Origin: a virus
Length of the DNA stretch: 49,919 bases
Virus record (IMG/VR): IMGVR_UViG_3300006071_000654
Coordinates: 1 to 49,919 of that record
Strand: one strand, 5' to 3'
The position numbers and the translations under genes were made by a program. The first letter of the stretch is position 1. Each line of letters opens with the position of its first letter. Positions 37,467 through 45,636 of this stretch are shown here, piece after piece. The notes beneath the pieces are model-generated. The model made no database searches. It had not been told where the DNA came from and saw only the letters and a list, made by a program, of their open reading frames with translations.

Positions 37467-38202
37467 AGCCGCTGACTATTCTCCATCCTTTAGCATGACT
37501 ATATTTTCCATTAATAACTTGGCTGATATTGCTTTTTAGTTCCGGATACGTTGAGGTCATCTCTAATCTAGTAGCAGTTAGTTGTTCTCCGGTATTAATG
37601 TTTTCCCAAAGATATACAGTATCTACATATCTAGGATTATTTTTCCCCAACGGCTTTTTATCCGGATTGTTTTTATAAAAAGTTTTTCTACCATTACTAT
37701 AGTTGGTGTGCATCTGTTCTGTCATCACTCTATTAGCAGACGCCGCCCGTTGTATTTCTTTAGTTTCATCAGTGTGTTTACGACCGTAGAAGGGATTATT
37801 TTTACCTTTGTGTTTTTCGCTCATATACTTGCTATGTAGAATAGCTGCTTCCGCACGTATCGCAGCTATTTCGGGAATTAGGTTATCTCCTATTATTCTT
37901 TGTTGTGTTTTACTTTGCGGATTAGCCATTCGCACAGCAGCTAGTGTCATCTTCCTAATGTTCTTTTCTTCACTGACCATTTTAGGTAATAGCAAATGAA
38001 CTCTTAAGTGTTCCTCCGCAGTTAACCACACTAAGTTAGATTTCTCGTCGGTGCCTCCCATTGATTTAGGTATTATGTGATGACGTTCGGTATAAGTTAG
38101 TATGGTCTTTGCTTCTCTCCTAGAAGCAGATTGCGGAACTCTTGTAATAGCATGATTGACAATATCATAGTATTGTTCAGTAAAGTTGTTTTCCAGGTAC
38201 AT
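37465..38202 (-). CDS. HNH homing endonuclease with NUMOD repeats
   Basis: 245 residues from ATG 38202, AAAGGAG 7 nt upstream. The HNH motif is ERHHIIPKSMGG (about 39-50) with NLVWLTAEEHLRVHLLLPK. A NUMOD3-type segment NPFYGRKHTDETK follows, then a C-terminal domain (TGEQLTATRLEMTSTYPELKSNISQVINGKYSHAKGW) matching NUMOD1 helix-turn-helix DNA-binding. Such genes are mobile and drive their own transfer. A late-like element lies upstream, and the terminator of the preceding glycosyltransferase isolates it. Confidence 0.85.
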   Translation of the reverse strand: MYLENNFTEQYYDIVNHAITRVPQSASRREAKTILTYTERHHIIPKSMGGTDEKSNLVWLTAEEHLRVHLLLPKMVSEEKNIRKMTLAAVRMANPQSKTQQRIIGDNLIPEIAAIRAEAAILHSKYMSEKHKGKNNPFYGRKHTDETKEIQRAASANRVMTEQMHTNYSNGRKTFYKNNPDKKPLGKNNPRYVDTVYLWENINTGEQLTATRLEMTSTYPELKSNISQVINGKYSHAKGWRIVSG

Positions 38203-38222
38203 TGCAATCTCCTTTGATAATC

Positions 38223-38230
38223 TATTTATC
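38223..38230 (-). promoter_or_regulatory. T4-late-like promoter element (GATAAATA)
   Basis: Minus strand GATAAATA 20 bp before ATG 38202, placed just ahead of AAAGGAG. Confidence 0.65.
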
Positions 38231-38263
38231 ACTCCTAGAACCTTTTACGAAAACTACTACTCA

Positions 38264-38299
38264 TAAAAAGGAAGGGGAGATTATTGTCTCTCCCCTCCT
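38264..38299 (-). terminator. Terminator after the 38305-39216 gene
   Basis: Stem arms 38269-38280 and 38289-38299 with one bulged base, GGGGAGA/TCTCCCC core and 8-nt loop, followed on the minus strand by five T. It may also work weakly on plus, where a T5 run follows two bases after the stem. Confidence 0.85.
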
Positions 38300-38304
38300 A
38301 GTTT

Positions 38305-39216
38305 TTAGTTGATTACGTTTCCGTTCTCATCAACTAACTTAATCTTTCCTGCCTGAAGCTGTTGTTCAAGGTACATAGGACCGATATTCTCAATGAGGTA
38401 GTTCATGTTTTCCTGACAGAACACGTAGGAACCAGAGTGACGAAGAAGGACGCGCTTGTCAACCCAGATACGTCCTCCCAAATCTCTATGGTTCTCGCAA
38501 AATGTCCAATCCTCGGAATAGTAACGATTCTGGCGAACAGCAGTATCAAAATATGTCTTCAAATGCTGATCATATTTCGGGTCAAGGCCGATATCGTTCT
38601 TGTACTGCTTAACTGCTGGGTGACTGTTCATCTTTTCAAAGACATGCTTCTTCATAAGAAGGAAGCCGGTGCCTGCCTTTGAAACTTCTTGAAGACCATC
38701 AGGACCTTCTTCGGCACCATCAAACCCGTTGACAACCCACTTGATGGGCATAGTCTTCATTGGGTACAAACCACCGATAACGTCAACGTCCCTGTTCAAG
38801 AGGACTAGCAAATGCCAGGGCTCCCAACCGATATCAGCGTCAACGAAGAACAAGTGTGTTGCATCGGGCATGTCTAGGAACTTAGCAGTCAGAGTGTTTC
38901 TTGCTCTGCTGATAAGTGATTCATTTACCATTGTTTCAAGCGTCCAGTCAATGCCCAACTGGCGAGCAGTATTTGCCCACTTGATGAATGACATAAATGT
39001 TGATTCAGTCAACATACCACCGTAGCAAGGCATTGCAATATGCACCTTAGTTGTACGGAGGAAGTCAACGTTAACTTGAACCTGACCCTCAGCCGGGGCC
39101 TGTTCTTGTGCAGCTTGCTCAGCAATTTCCTGCAACTGTTCAACTGGAACAGTGCGTTCTTCGCCGTTCGGGGCTACATTCTTCTTGGTATTCTTAGTAG
39201 TAGGTTTACGTGCCAT
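38305..39216 (-). CDS. GT-A fold glycosyltransferase-like protein
   Basis: 303 residues. A low-complexity leader (1-50: TTKNTKKNVAP, then EQAAQEQAPAEGQ) precedes the domain. VHIAMPCYGGMLTEST begins the fold, LISRARNTLTAKFL follows, and HLFFVDADIGW contains the D-x-D metal/nucleotide-sugar site (near 138). LSKAGTGFLLMKK and TFCENHRDLGG are downstream marks of this phage GT-A family. It may decorate phage DNA or capsid with sugar. It carries its own promoter region and a terminator. Confidence 0.75.
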   Translation of the reverse strand: MARKPTTKNTKKNVAPNGEERTVPVEQLQEIAEQAAQEQAPAEGQVQVNVDFLRTTKVHIAMPCYGGMLTESTFMSFIKWANTARQLGIDWTLETMVNESLISRARNTLTAKFLDMPDATHLFFVDADIGWEPWHLLVLLNRDVDVIGGLYPMKTMPIKWVVNGFDGAEEGPDGLQEVSKAGTGFLLMKKHVFEKMNSHPAVKQYKNDIGLDPKYDQHLKTYFDTAVRQNRYYSEDWTFCENHRDLGGRIWVDKRVLLRHSGSYVFCQENMNYLIENIGPMYLEQQLQAGKIKLVDENGNVIN

Positions 39217-39229
39217 TTGGTCCTCTTTC

Positions 39230-39256
39230 GTTGTAAACTATAAAGATATTTACAAC
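39230..39256 (-). promoter_or_regulatory. Late-like element (TGTAAATA) within an inverted repeat
   Basis: Arms GTTGTAAA (39230-39237) and TTTACAAC (39249-39256) enclose 11 nt; minus-strand TGTAAATA is at 39247-39254. ATG at 39216, with AGAGGA between. Confidence 0.5.
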
Positions 39257-39273
39257 GAGAAGAGGCTATGGAA

Positions 39274-40959
39274 TTATTTTTCTTCTAAATAATCCATATT
39301 TTCGGATACATTGTTTTGATCAGTAGTGATTAGCTTTTGAATACTTGCTTCAATTGCACCCGGTTCATTGCGATATGGACTCATCTGAACATGACCAACT
39401 AATCTATATTGATCAGGTCCTTCAAGATGATAAACTGAATAGCCTTCTTTAGTGAATCCTTCATCGTCATCATAGCTGTCATCACCTAGGAAATAACCAT
39501 TGCCTAGGTCTTCAATGATAGATGCCATACTAGCAGAATAAACAGTACCGGCTGCTTCACTTATCATTTCTTCATCACCGACATGCTTCTTAATACCAAG
39601 CACATCACCAAGCATATTCAAACTTGCTAGATACTTTTTCTGTGATGCTGCTGCTCTTTCAGGACTCCAATGTGATTTGTCGCCTGTATAGTTCATGTAG
39701 TTGTCGCAATACTTAACCATCATTGCTAATGGGTTTTTGCTATTAATAATCTTGCGAATATTGTCAGCATAGGACAATGACTTGTCTTTGGTTAATAATT
39801 GTACAGCTTCAATAACTTCTGGACTAAAGCCCTTCTTGGCAAGTTGTTCTGGAGTATAAGGTGTATCTTCAAGAACATCGTGAAGTAATGCTACCTTAAC
39901 TGCATCTGGGGTAAACTTGGGACCAAAGAACTTCTTACCAATTGCAGCTACAGCCTTAGGGTGTGATGAATATGGCATTGAACCATACATCTGACCTTGT
40001 TCTTTATCGTGCGCTCTTTGAATGAACTTCTTAGTCTTACGAACGTTGTATTCGTCTAGTTGACCATCTGCTTGACTTCCATCACAATCATAATCACAGT
40101 TTTCATCTCCGCAATACGGACATTCAATCCATCCTACACCATGTCTATGCTCATCATTGTGTTGTTTAGAGAATGCATCTGCGTACTTGTCGTATTGTGA
40201 CTGCTTCCTTTTAAAGGGAACTACCTCTCCTTCCGTCAAGATAGATTTAGCCTCGCTCAACAGTTGAACGAACTTAGCCTTCTGTGCAGGGGATGCTTCA
40301 CTGATCATAGGCTTGATTGCGCTGATAAGTCTGCGAATGCTCTCAGTAACCTGAAGGTTATTGTCAAATACTTGCTTCATTTTCTCTGCTGCATCCCCAT
40401 ATAAATCTCTAAGGATTCTCATTTTTGTTTTGTCATCTGCGCCTGCATATGCTTTACGAATAGCACTTGCATCGCGCATTGTTTTGCCAGCGATAGGGAA
40501 TTCTGCAACATCAGTTGACATTACATAACCATGATCCGACATTGGCTTGACTAAATCTTTTCCATATGGCTGTAAGTAAGAAGGACTACCGTCTCGTTTA
40601 GGATTAAAGCTAAAGCGAGGATCAGGGGCTATACCTAACTTAGGATCGCCCTCCATGTCCTTCTTACTTACGCCAAATACAATTGCTGTTTTCTCGGGAT
40701 CAAGGTTCAGTTGATCAATATATTCTTGAGCCGCGTATGGATTGCGGACAGCAATTATATTCTTGCTTGGAATGCCAAGAGCCATTGCCATCTTTGCGCG
40801 ATCTTGCGCTGAGAATGGACTCTTTGGCTGTTCCTGTTTTGCTGAGATAGCGAGATAGGTATTATCCAAGCCAAACTTCTTTGCTAGCTGCTTAAAGCTA
40901 GCAGCATGACCCTTGTGAAAAGGATGAAATCTACCTGGATATATACCTATTACGCGCAT
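39274..40959 (-). CDS. Nucleotidyltransferase, zinc knuckle and HD hydrolase fusion
   Basis: 561 residues. Domain 1 (about 1-195) is a HxGH nucleotidyltransferase: GIYPGRFHPFHKGH (5-18), like NadR or NMN adenylyltransferase. A linker with candidate cut sites (PMISE221, QLLSE236, SILTE243) and a CPYCGDENCDYDC cluster (280-292) follow. Domain 2 (about 300-430) is an HD hydrolase: H333, LLHDVLEDT with H360-D361, then KYCDNYMN with D419, the layout of the RelA/SpoT/MESH1 HD domain that cleaves ppGpp. The C-terminal 100 residues are unrecognised. Together it could alter NAD or alarmone levels. Being separate in cells, the two activities may be released by proteolysis. Confidence 0.7.
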   Translation of the reverse strand: MRVIGIYPGRFHPFHKGHAASFKQLAKKFGLDNTYLAISAKQEQPKSPFSAQDRAKMAMALGIPSKNIIAVRNPYAAQEYIDQLNLDPEKTAIVFGVSKKDMEGDPKLGIAPDPRFSFNPKRDGSPSYLQPYGKDLVKPMSDHGYVMSTDVAEFPIAGKTMRDASAIRKAYAGADDKTKMRILRDLYGDAAEKMKQVFDNNLQVTESIRRLISAIKPMISEASPAQKAKFVQLLSEAKSILTEGEVVPFKRKQSQYDKYADAFSKQHNDEHRHGVGWIECPYCGDENCDYDCDGSQADGQLDEYNVRKTKKFIQRAHDKEQGQMYGSMPYSSHPKAVAAIGKKFFGPKFTPDAVKVALLHDVLEDTPYTPEQLAKKGFSPEVIEAVQLLTKDKSLSYADNIRKIINSKNPLAMMVKYCDNYMNYTGDKSHWSPERAAASQKKYLASLNMLGDVLGIKKHVGDEEMISEAAGTVYSASMASIIEDLGNGYFLGDDSYDDDEGFTKEGYSVYHLEGPDQYRLVGHVQMSPYRNEPGAIEASIQKLITTDQNNVSENMDYLEEK

Positions 40960-40962
40960 ATC

Positions 40963-41151
40963 TTACTTTGCTTCTTTACGTGCGTTCTTTTCTTCGGTGA
41001 TTTCGTTACGACGAGTCTTGCACAACTTTGCAAGTTCACCAAGTGCCTTACGAGCGCGGGTACCTGCGGCTGCATTACCTGCTTCAAACTTTGCGTCTTC
41101 TAGTAGAAAGGCGTCAAGTTGCGCCTTGATTTTAAAACTTGTACTTTCCAT
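40963..41151 (-). CDS. Histone H1-like (Hc1-type) DNA-binding peptide
   Basis: 62 residues. GNAAAGTRARKALGELAKLCKTRRNE follows the N-terminal half of bacterial Hc1/H1-like proteins and of similar phage nucleoproteins: the G-N-x-A-A-G-T-R-A-R-K core, then helical basic stretches. These coat or compact DNA. With Dps (30887-31330) the phage may encode two nucleoid-type proteins. It precedes the NTase/HD gene with 3 bp spacing. A purine-rich stretch is the only ribosome site. Confidence 0.65.
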   Translation of the reverse strand: MESTSFKIKAQLDAFLLEDAKFEAGNAAAGTRARKALGELAKLCKTRRNEITEEKNARKEAK

Positions 41152-41163
41152 TTTCTTCTTTCT

Positions 41164-41550
41164 TTAATAGCTGAGTTTAATGTAGTTTACACCACCGTTG
41201 TTGAAATCTTCAACCTTCGCTCTCATATAAACGAAGTTGCCCTCAACGTTGGTGTACATGCTTGCATTGCTTGCAATTTGAGGGGCTGAGTTAGCTGGCG
41301 CATATGCATTAGCTTCAAGCTCATATACAGTGAACCAGTCAGTGTCAGCAGGAGTCGATGCAAGAGTTGCCTCAAGCACGATATTGCCGGAGCAATTAGT
41401 TAAACTGATGTTAACAGTTTGTAAATCTTTATTGCCTAGATAGTATGCGGCAGCGGGCTGACTGTTACCAACAACAGTATATGGCGCGCCATTACCAGGA
41501 TTTTGATAGACTGTCTGTGGCAATAGGATCAAAGTAGTTTGCTGAGACAT
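41164..41550 (-). CDS. Unknown virion-type protein (128 aa)
   Basis: Beta-rich protein with Ala/Asn/Ser-rich loops (QPAAAYYLGNKDLQTVNISL, APANSAPQIASNASM). The composition and low charge fit a phage structural or decoration protein. The ATG overlaps the stop of the upstream small gene (TAATG). No family is recognised. Confidence 0.5.
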   Translation of the reverse strand: MSQQTTLILLPQTVYQNPGNGAPYTVVGNSQPAAAYYLGNKDLQTVNISLTNCSGNIVLEATLASTPADTDWFTVYELEANAYAPANSAPQIASNASMYTNVEGNFVYMRAKVEDFNNGGVNYIKLSY

Positions 41551-41714
41551 TAAGCTCTCTCAACCTCTACTAAGACCCCATTACCAGCGAGTTCCTGTGC
41601 TACTTGTTCTAGTGCTGTTTGAATGTCCTCGGTGACAATAGTATCGTCTAAGTCACTGTCCTTAACAAGTTTGCTCAACTTGATAACGAGTACATCCTCA
41701 ATCATTTTAGCCAT
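41550..41714 (-). CDS. Small phage protein (54 aa), unknown
   Basis: 54 codons, GGAG 8 nt before the ATG and a GATAAATA late-like element 21 bp upstream; its TAA overlaps the next ATG. The sequence MAKMIEDVLVIKLSKLVKDSDLDD ... TALEQVAQELAG is helical with a final strand GVLVEVERA. Short but well supported by context. Function unknown. Confidence 0.65.
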   Translation of the reverse strand: MAKMIEDVLVIKLSKLVKDSDLDDTIVTEDIQTALEQVAQELAGNGVLVEVERA

Positions 41715-41735
41715 GATAATACTCCATTTGATAGA

Positions 41736-41743
41736 GTATTTAT
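41736..41743 (-). promoter_or_regulatory. T4-late-like promoter element (GATAAATA)
   Basis: Minus strand GATAAATA, followed by CTCTATCAAATGGAG. Nearly the same flank (CTCTATCAAA) follows the site at 26708-26715. Confidence 0.65.
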
Positions 41744-41750
41744 CTCTAGC

Positions 41751-42455
41751 CTATTTCTTTTCTAATTTGTACGTCTTTCCAATAGCACCGGGGAACATCA
41801 ACATTAGCATCATAAGATTCCTGTCATCGTCATAATCTAGGAAGTAATTATTCCAAAGCCAAATATCATACCGATGCATCATATTACGATTCAAGAACGT
41901 TTCAAATGATTTACTAGGGCGAAGATCAGGTGTTCTCTGTAGATATTGAAGCATATCATTTCTAAATTCCGCCGGCACTCTATTGCTAGTCATATATGCT
42001 CTATACTTAGCCGGGGGATCATTCTTGAAATACTTAACACCCTTAGGAGCAACATTTGCCTGATTGATTTTGACATCGGGTTTTACAGCAACAATACTTT
42101 CTACAATAGGCAGTTCGTTAGTATAGACACAAATAGTATTACTTTCGTATCGCATACCAATATTCTTATTCTTTTTGTAGTAGGTTTTGCGAATATCAAT
42201 AAGATGTGTAATAAGAGGATAGTCTACTGGATCAGGTGTATATCTTTCTCTATAGTAAGGCCAATAGTTCTTGTCATCTTTCTTTACAAGATAGTTCTCA
42301 TGTTCCTCTGCTAGCCTATTACAATATTCATCAATGTCATTCATATATTGCACCCAATATAGATTAGGTGCGCTAATGTAGACCCGATAGAGATACTTGT
42401 TGAAGTACAAGTTATCTCTATCAATAGGCTTAATTTTCAATTTGGATGATGCCAT
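41751..42455 (-). CDS. Unknown phage protein (234 aa)
   Basis: Starts at ATG 42455 inside the end of clpA, with AAGGA 10 nt upstream; the longer in-frame reading extends further into clpA without a ribosome site. It is rich in Tyr, Asn and charged residues (WPYYRERYTPDPVDYP). It contains PPAKYRAYMTSNRVPAEFRNDMLQYLQRTPDLRPSKSF and ends LMFPGAIGKTYKLEKK. This pattern resembles conserved T4-like phage proteins of unknown role. No domain is named. Confidence 0.6.
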   Translation of the reverse strand: MASSKLKIKPIDRDNLYFNKYLYRVYISAPNLYWVQYMNDIDEYCNRLAEEHENYLVKKDDKNYWPYYRERYTPDPVDYPLITHLIDIRKTYYKKNKNIGMRYESNTICVYTNELPIVESIVAVKPDVKINQANVAPKGVKYFKNDPPAKYRAYMTSNRVPAEFRNDMLQYLQRTPDLRPSKSFETFLNRNMMHRYDIWLWNNYFLDYDDDRNLMMLMLMFPGAIGKTYKLEKK

Positions 42456-44700
42456 CGTCACCAATCCTTGCAGCTTGCTTAGCTGAAATATGGAAAGCAA
42501 TGTTGCCTTCTTCCATCACAGCCATAACATTCGCATTATTGATACGCTCAAACAGTACCTTCTTACTAAGAGGAACACGAATCAACTCATCAATCTTACG
42601 AGCAAGAGGACGAGCGCCCATCTTACTATCGTAACCAACTGCTGCAAGATGATCAACAACTTCCTCAGTCAAGTTGAGGGTGATGTTGTGCTTGTCAAGA
42701 AGTGGCTTCTTGAGTTCTTCAACGAACTTGACAACAATCTTCTTGATTGAAAGACTATCCAGCTTATTGAACTTGCAGACCATATCAAGACGATTACGGA
42801 ACTCAGGCTTGAAGAACTGCTTAAGTGCCTTGTCTTCTTCACCAGTCTTATCAAGACTACCGAAACCAATAGCATTGTTTTCGTTATCAGCACTGCCCAA
42901 GTTACTAGTAAGAATGATAATAGTGTTCTTCATTGACACCTGCTTACCATTACTACCAGTCACAATTCCCTCATCCAACATCTGCAAGAAGATGTTGAAA
43001 ATATCGGGGTGAGCCTTTTCAACTTCGTCAAACAGCAGGATTGAATGAGGATTCTTGCTCAAGTCTGAGATTAGACGCCCGCCCTGCACCTGCGAGTCGC
43101 TAAAGCCCACGTAACCCGGGGGCGGACCAATCAAGCTGCTTACGCTATGCTTCTCGCCATACTCACTCATGTCGTACTTGAGAAGCGGCATATCCAGATT
43201 CTTGGACAGCAGCTTAGCCAATTCAGTTTTACCCGTGCCCGTTGGGCCCAAGAACAAGAAACTTGCGATCGGCTTCTTATCGTTGCCGATACCTGCGAAC
43301 GAAACATAGACACGTTCAAGAACACTGTCAACAGTTTCATCCTGACCATACAATTTATTCTTGACATTCATTTCAAGATTCTGCACACGATCCATGTTAT
43401 CACCACTGAGCTTATCAGCAGGAACGCCAGTGAACTTTTCAACCTGTTCAAAGATCAGTTCCTTAGTGATAATTGCATCCTTGTTTTCAAGAACACGTTG
43501 CTTTGCACAAGCTGCGTCAAGCAAGTCAATACTCTTGTCAGGGTTCTTACGATCATGGATATAGCGATCAGCATTGTCAACTGCGGCTTCAATTGCTTCC
43601 TGAGTGATGCTGACTTCATGGAAGTCATTCAAACGAGCAGCAAGGCCACTGAGAATACGGACAGTGCTGTCACGGCTGGGTTCATCAATGCTGACCCGAT
43701 AGAATCGGCGCATCAATGCACGATCCTTTTCAAACGACTCGTAAAACTCTTCCCAAGTCGTGCTTGCGATGACCTTAAGATGACCCTTAGTGATTGCGGG
43801 CTTGAGCATATTAGCGAAGTCAACGCTACCGCTACTACCACTTGAGCCTGCGCCCTGCATAGTGTGGGCTTCGTCAATGAAGAGGATTGCATTCTTCTTC
43901 ACGGACAATGCATCAAGGACGTTCTTGACCTTTTCTTCAAAGTCACCGCGATAACGACTGCCAGCAAGCAATGAACCAACTTCAAGCGAATAAAGTTCAT
44001 AACCTGCAAGAAACTCAGGGACTTCATCATTGACAATAGCGTTAGCAATGCCTTCTGCGATTGCAGTCTTACCAACGCCCGGGTCACCAACCATCAATAC
44101 GTTACTCTTGAAACGCTTAGCAAGAACATTGATGATGTCATCAATTTCCTTACTGCGACCGATAACAGGTTCTAGCTTGCCTTCACGAGCAAGGCTAGTG
44201 AGGTTGATAGTATATTCTTCAAGAATTTCCTCAGCCTGATTGTCAGTGATTGCAGTAACAAAGTCGCCGCCTTTATAATGCTTCTGCCAGTGAGCAAGAA
44301 ACTCACCCTTAGTCACACCATACTTAAGCAGGAAGTAATGGCCATGCGAACTAGATTCGTGAACGATTGACATGTAAAGATCAATCGTAGTAACCTGGCG
44401 ACGACCAGTGAACAGTACCTGCGTAACTGCACGATTCATTACACGCTCAAGAGTATTAGTGCGCTTGGGCTGATAGTTAGGATCCTTGCTCTCAATTGCA
44501 TGAAGCCCATTAAGATAGGATTCAATTTCCTGAGTCATAAGATCAGTGTCAACATTGAAGCTGTTCAAACACTTCTTGAACGGAGGGTGTGACACCAGTG
44601 CCCAAAGCAAGTGTTCAACAGTGCAGTATTGATGCTGCCTCTGCTTCGCTGCTTCAATGGCGCGTTCAATAATGTTTTCAATTTCAGGACTGTTTTGCAA
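42430..44700 (-). CDS. clpA: ClpA-like AAA+ unfoldase
   Basis: 756 residues, near E. coli ClpA (758). It has an N domain (1-140), then two AAA+ modules: Walker A GDPGVGKT (205-212), Walker B LFIDEAH (273-279), second Walker A GPTGTGKT (485-492) and Walker B ILLFDEVE (554-561). AIGFGS (IGF at 611-613) lies where ClpA has the IGL loop that docks ClpP, and the ClpB middle coiled-coil is absent. It may thus work with host ClpP, or compete for it. It starts at TTG 44700 with AAGGA upstream, and follows DnaJ by 11 bp in one transcript. Confidence 0.93.
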   Translation of the reverse strand: MQNSPEIENIIERAIEAAKQRQHQYCTVEHLLWALVSHPPFKKCLNSFNVDTDLMTQEIESYLNGLHAIESKDPNYQPKRTNTLERVMNRAVTQVLFTGRRQVTTIDLYMSIVHESSSHGHYFLLKYGVTKGEFLAHWQKHYKGGDFVTAITDNQAEEILEEYTINLTSLAREGKLEPVIGRSKEIDDIINVLAKRFKSNVLMVGDPGVGKTAIAEGIANAIVNDEVPEFLAGYELYSLEVGSLLAGSRYRGDFEEKVKNVLDALSVKKNAILFIDEAHTMQGAGSSGSSGSVDFANMLKPAITKGHLKVIASTTWEEFYESFEKDRALMRRFYRVSIDEPSRDSTVRILSGLAARLNDFHEVSITQEAIEAAVDNADRYIHDRKNPDKSIDLLDAACAKQRVLENKDAIITKELIFEQVEKFTGVPADKLSGDNMDRVQNLEMNVKNKLYGQDETVDSVLERVYVSFAGIGNDKKPIASFLFLGPTGTGKTELAKLLSKNLDMPLLKYDMSEYGEKHSVSSLIGPPPGYVGFSDSQVQGGRLISDLSKNPHSILLFDEVEKAHPDIFNIFLQMLDEGIVTGSNGKQVSMKNTIIILTSNLGSADNENNAIGFGSLDKTGEEDKALKQFFKPEFRNRLDMVCKFNKLDSLSIKKIVVKFVEELKKPLLDKHNITLNLTEEVVDHLAAVGYDSKMGARPLARKIDELIRVPLSKKVLFERINNANVMAVMEEGNIAFHISAKQAARIGDDGIIQIEN

Positions 44701-44711
44701 GTTATTTTCCT

Positions 44712-45524
44712 TTACTTAGTTTGGTTACGCTTAATGGCTTCAAGTACTTCAGTGTTAATATTAGCAGGGATATAAGGTTTTAGCAATAGTATTTGGTTAC
44801 CTCTTGTTCCATTTGAGCGAGTCATGCCATAACCCGCAATTTTAACTTGCTGAGTAGGCTGTGTATTTGGTGCGATATCAACCTCTAATGTCTTACCATC
44901 AATGGTATTAAAGTTTACCTTGGTACCAACAATAAGGTCTAGCACAGAGATTGGGAAGTTCGAATATAAATCATCACCCTGTCTATCAAAACGTAGATCA
45001 GGTAGAATCAAAAACTCAATGATTAAGTGACCGTCATCTATGATATTATCATAGCGAATGCTGCTACCAGTATGAATACCTTTAGGAATCGTAATGTTAA
45101 TTACTTTGGTTCCTTGAGGAGTGCCCAACTGCAATACTTGATCAGCGCCATTGAACACATCGACCAGTGATACAGTTACCCGTGTGCGATAGCTTGGCTT
45201 TTGCGGTTGCTGTTGTTGAAATGGATTACGATGTCCAAATGCCTGACCGAATAAATCGTTCAAGTCAAAGCCATTCATGTTGAAACTGAATCCGCCGGGA
45301 TGATCACCGAATGGATTATGCTGCTGTCTTGCGGATGGGTTATCGTACTGAAACCGCTTATCAGGATCGCTTAATGTTTCATAGGCATTACTGATTTCTT
45401 GGAACTTGTTGATATCACCGCCTTTGTCCGGGTGATATTGCATCGCTAGTTTACGATATGCCTTTTTGATTTCTTCCTGGGAGGCGTCACGTGGAACACC
45501 CAATGTATCGTAATAATTAGTCAT
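44712..45524 (-). CDS. DnaJ-family co-chaperone, type B
   Basis: 270 residues. N-terminal J domain (1-65): [24 protein letters not shown] and HPD at 31-33, [17 protein letters not shown] Gly/Phe/Gln-rich region (65-105) follows, and the C-terminal DnaJ peptide-binding domain ([15 protein letters not shown] onward) has no cysteine zinc finger, so it is the CbpA/DnaJ-B type. It recruits host DnaK and hands substrates to folding or to ClpA next to it. A strong sigma70-type promoter (45532-45560) suggests early expression. Confidence 0.92.
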   Translation of the reverse strand: MTNYYDTLGVPRDASQEEIKKAYRKLAMQYHPDKGGDINKFQEISNAYETLSDPDKRFQYDNPSARQQHNPFGDHPGGFSFNMNGFDLNDLFGQAFGHRNPFQQQQPQKPSYRTRVTVSLVDVFNGADQVLQLGTPQGTKVINITIPKGIHTGSSIRYDNIIDDGHLIIEFLILPDLRFDRQGDDLYSNFPISVLDLIVGTKVNFNTIDGKTLEVDIAPNTQPTQQVKIAGYGMTRSNGTRGNQILLLKPYIPANINTEVLEAIKRNQTK

Positions 45525-45531
45525 ATAGTAT

Positions 45532-45560
45532 ATATTATCATGTTATCGTCGCATTGTCAA
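45532..45560 (-). promoter_or_regulatory. sigma70-type promoter for the dnaJ/clpA transcript
   Basis: Minus strand TTGACA (45555-45560), 17 bp spacer, TAATAT (45532-45537). TTGACAATG is shared with the promoter at 66-94. The plus-strand side of the region drives the HNH gene. Confidence 0.75.
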
Positions 45561-45567
45561 CCAAAAA

Positions 45568-45575
45568 GATAAATA
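45568..45575 (+). promoter_or_regulatory. T4-late-like promoter element (GATAAATA) for the HNH gene
   Basis: Plus-strand GATAAATA in the repeat shared with 4268-4310, 61 bp before ATG 45637. The leader has GTAGTT...AACTAC inverted arms around GGGA/TCCC (about 45581-45610). Confidence 0.5.
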
Positions 45576-45636
45576 AAGATGTAGTTCGCGGGACGGCAAT
45601 CCCCAACTACTCTAATGCTAGAAAGGAGCATCAGCA

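Noticed and set aside
43147-43845. Plus-strand open frame of 232 codons opposite clpA
   Set aside because: Shadow of the conserved ClpA frame; composition unlike a protein and no ribosome site.
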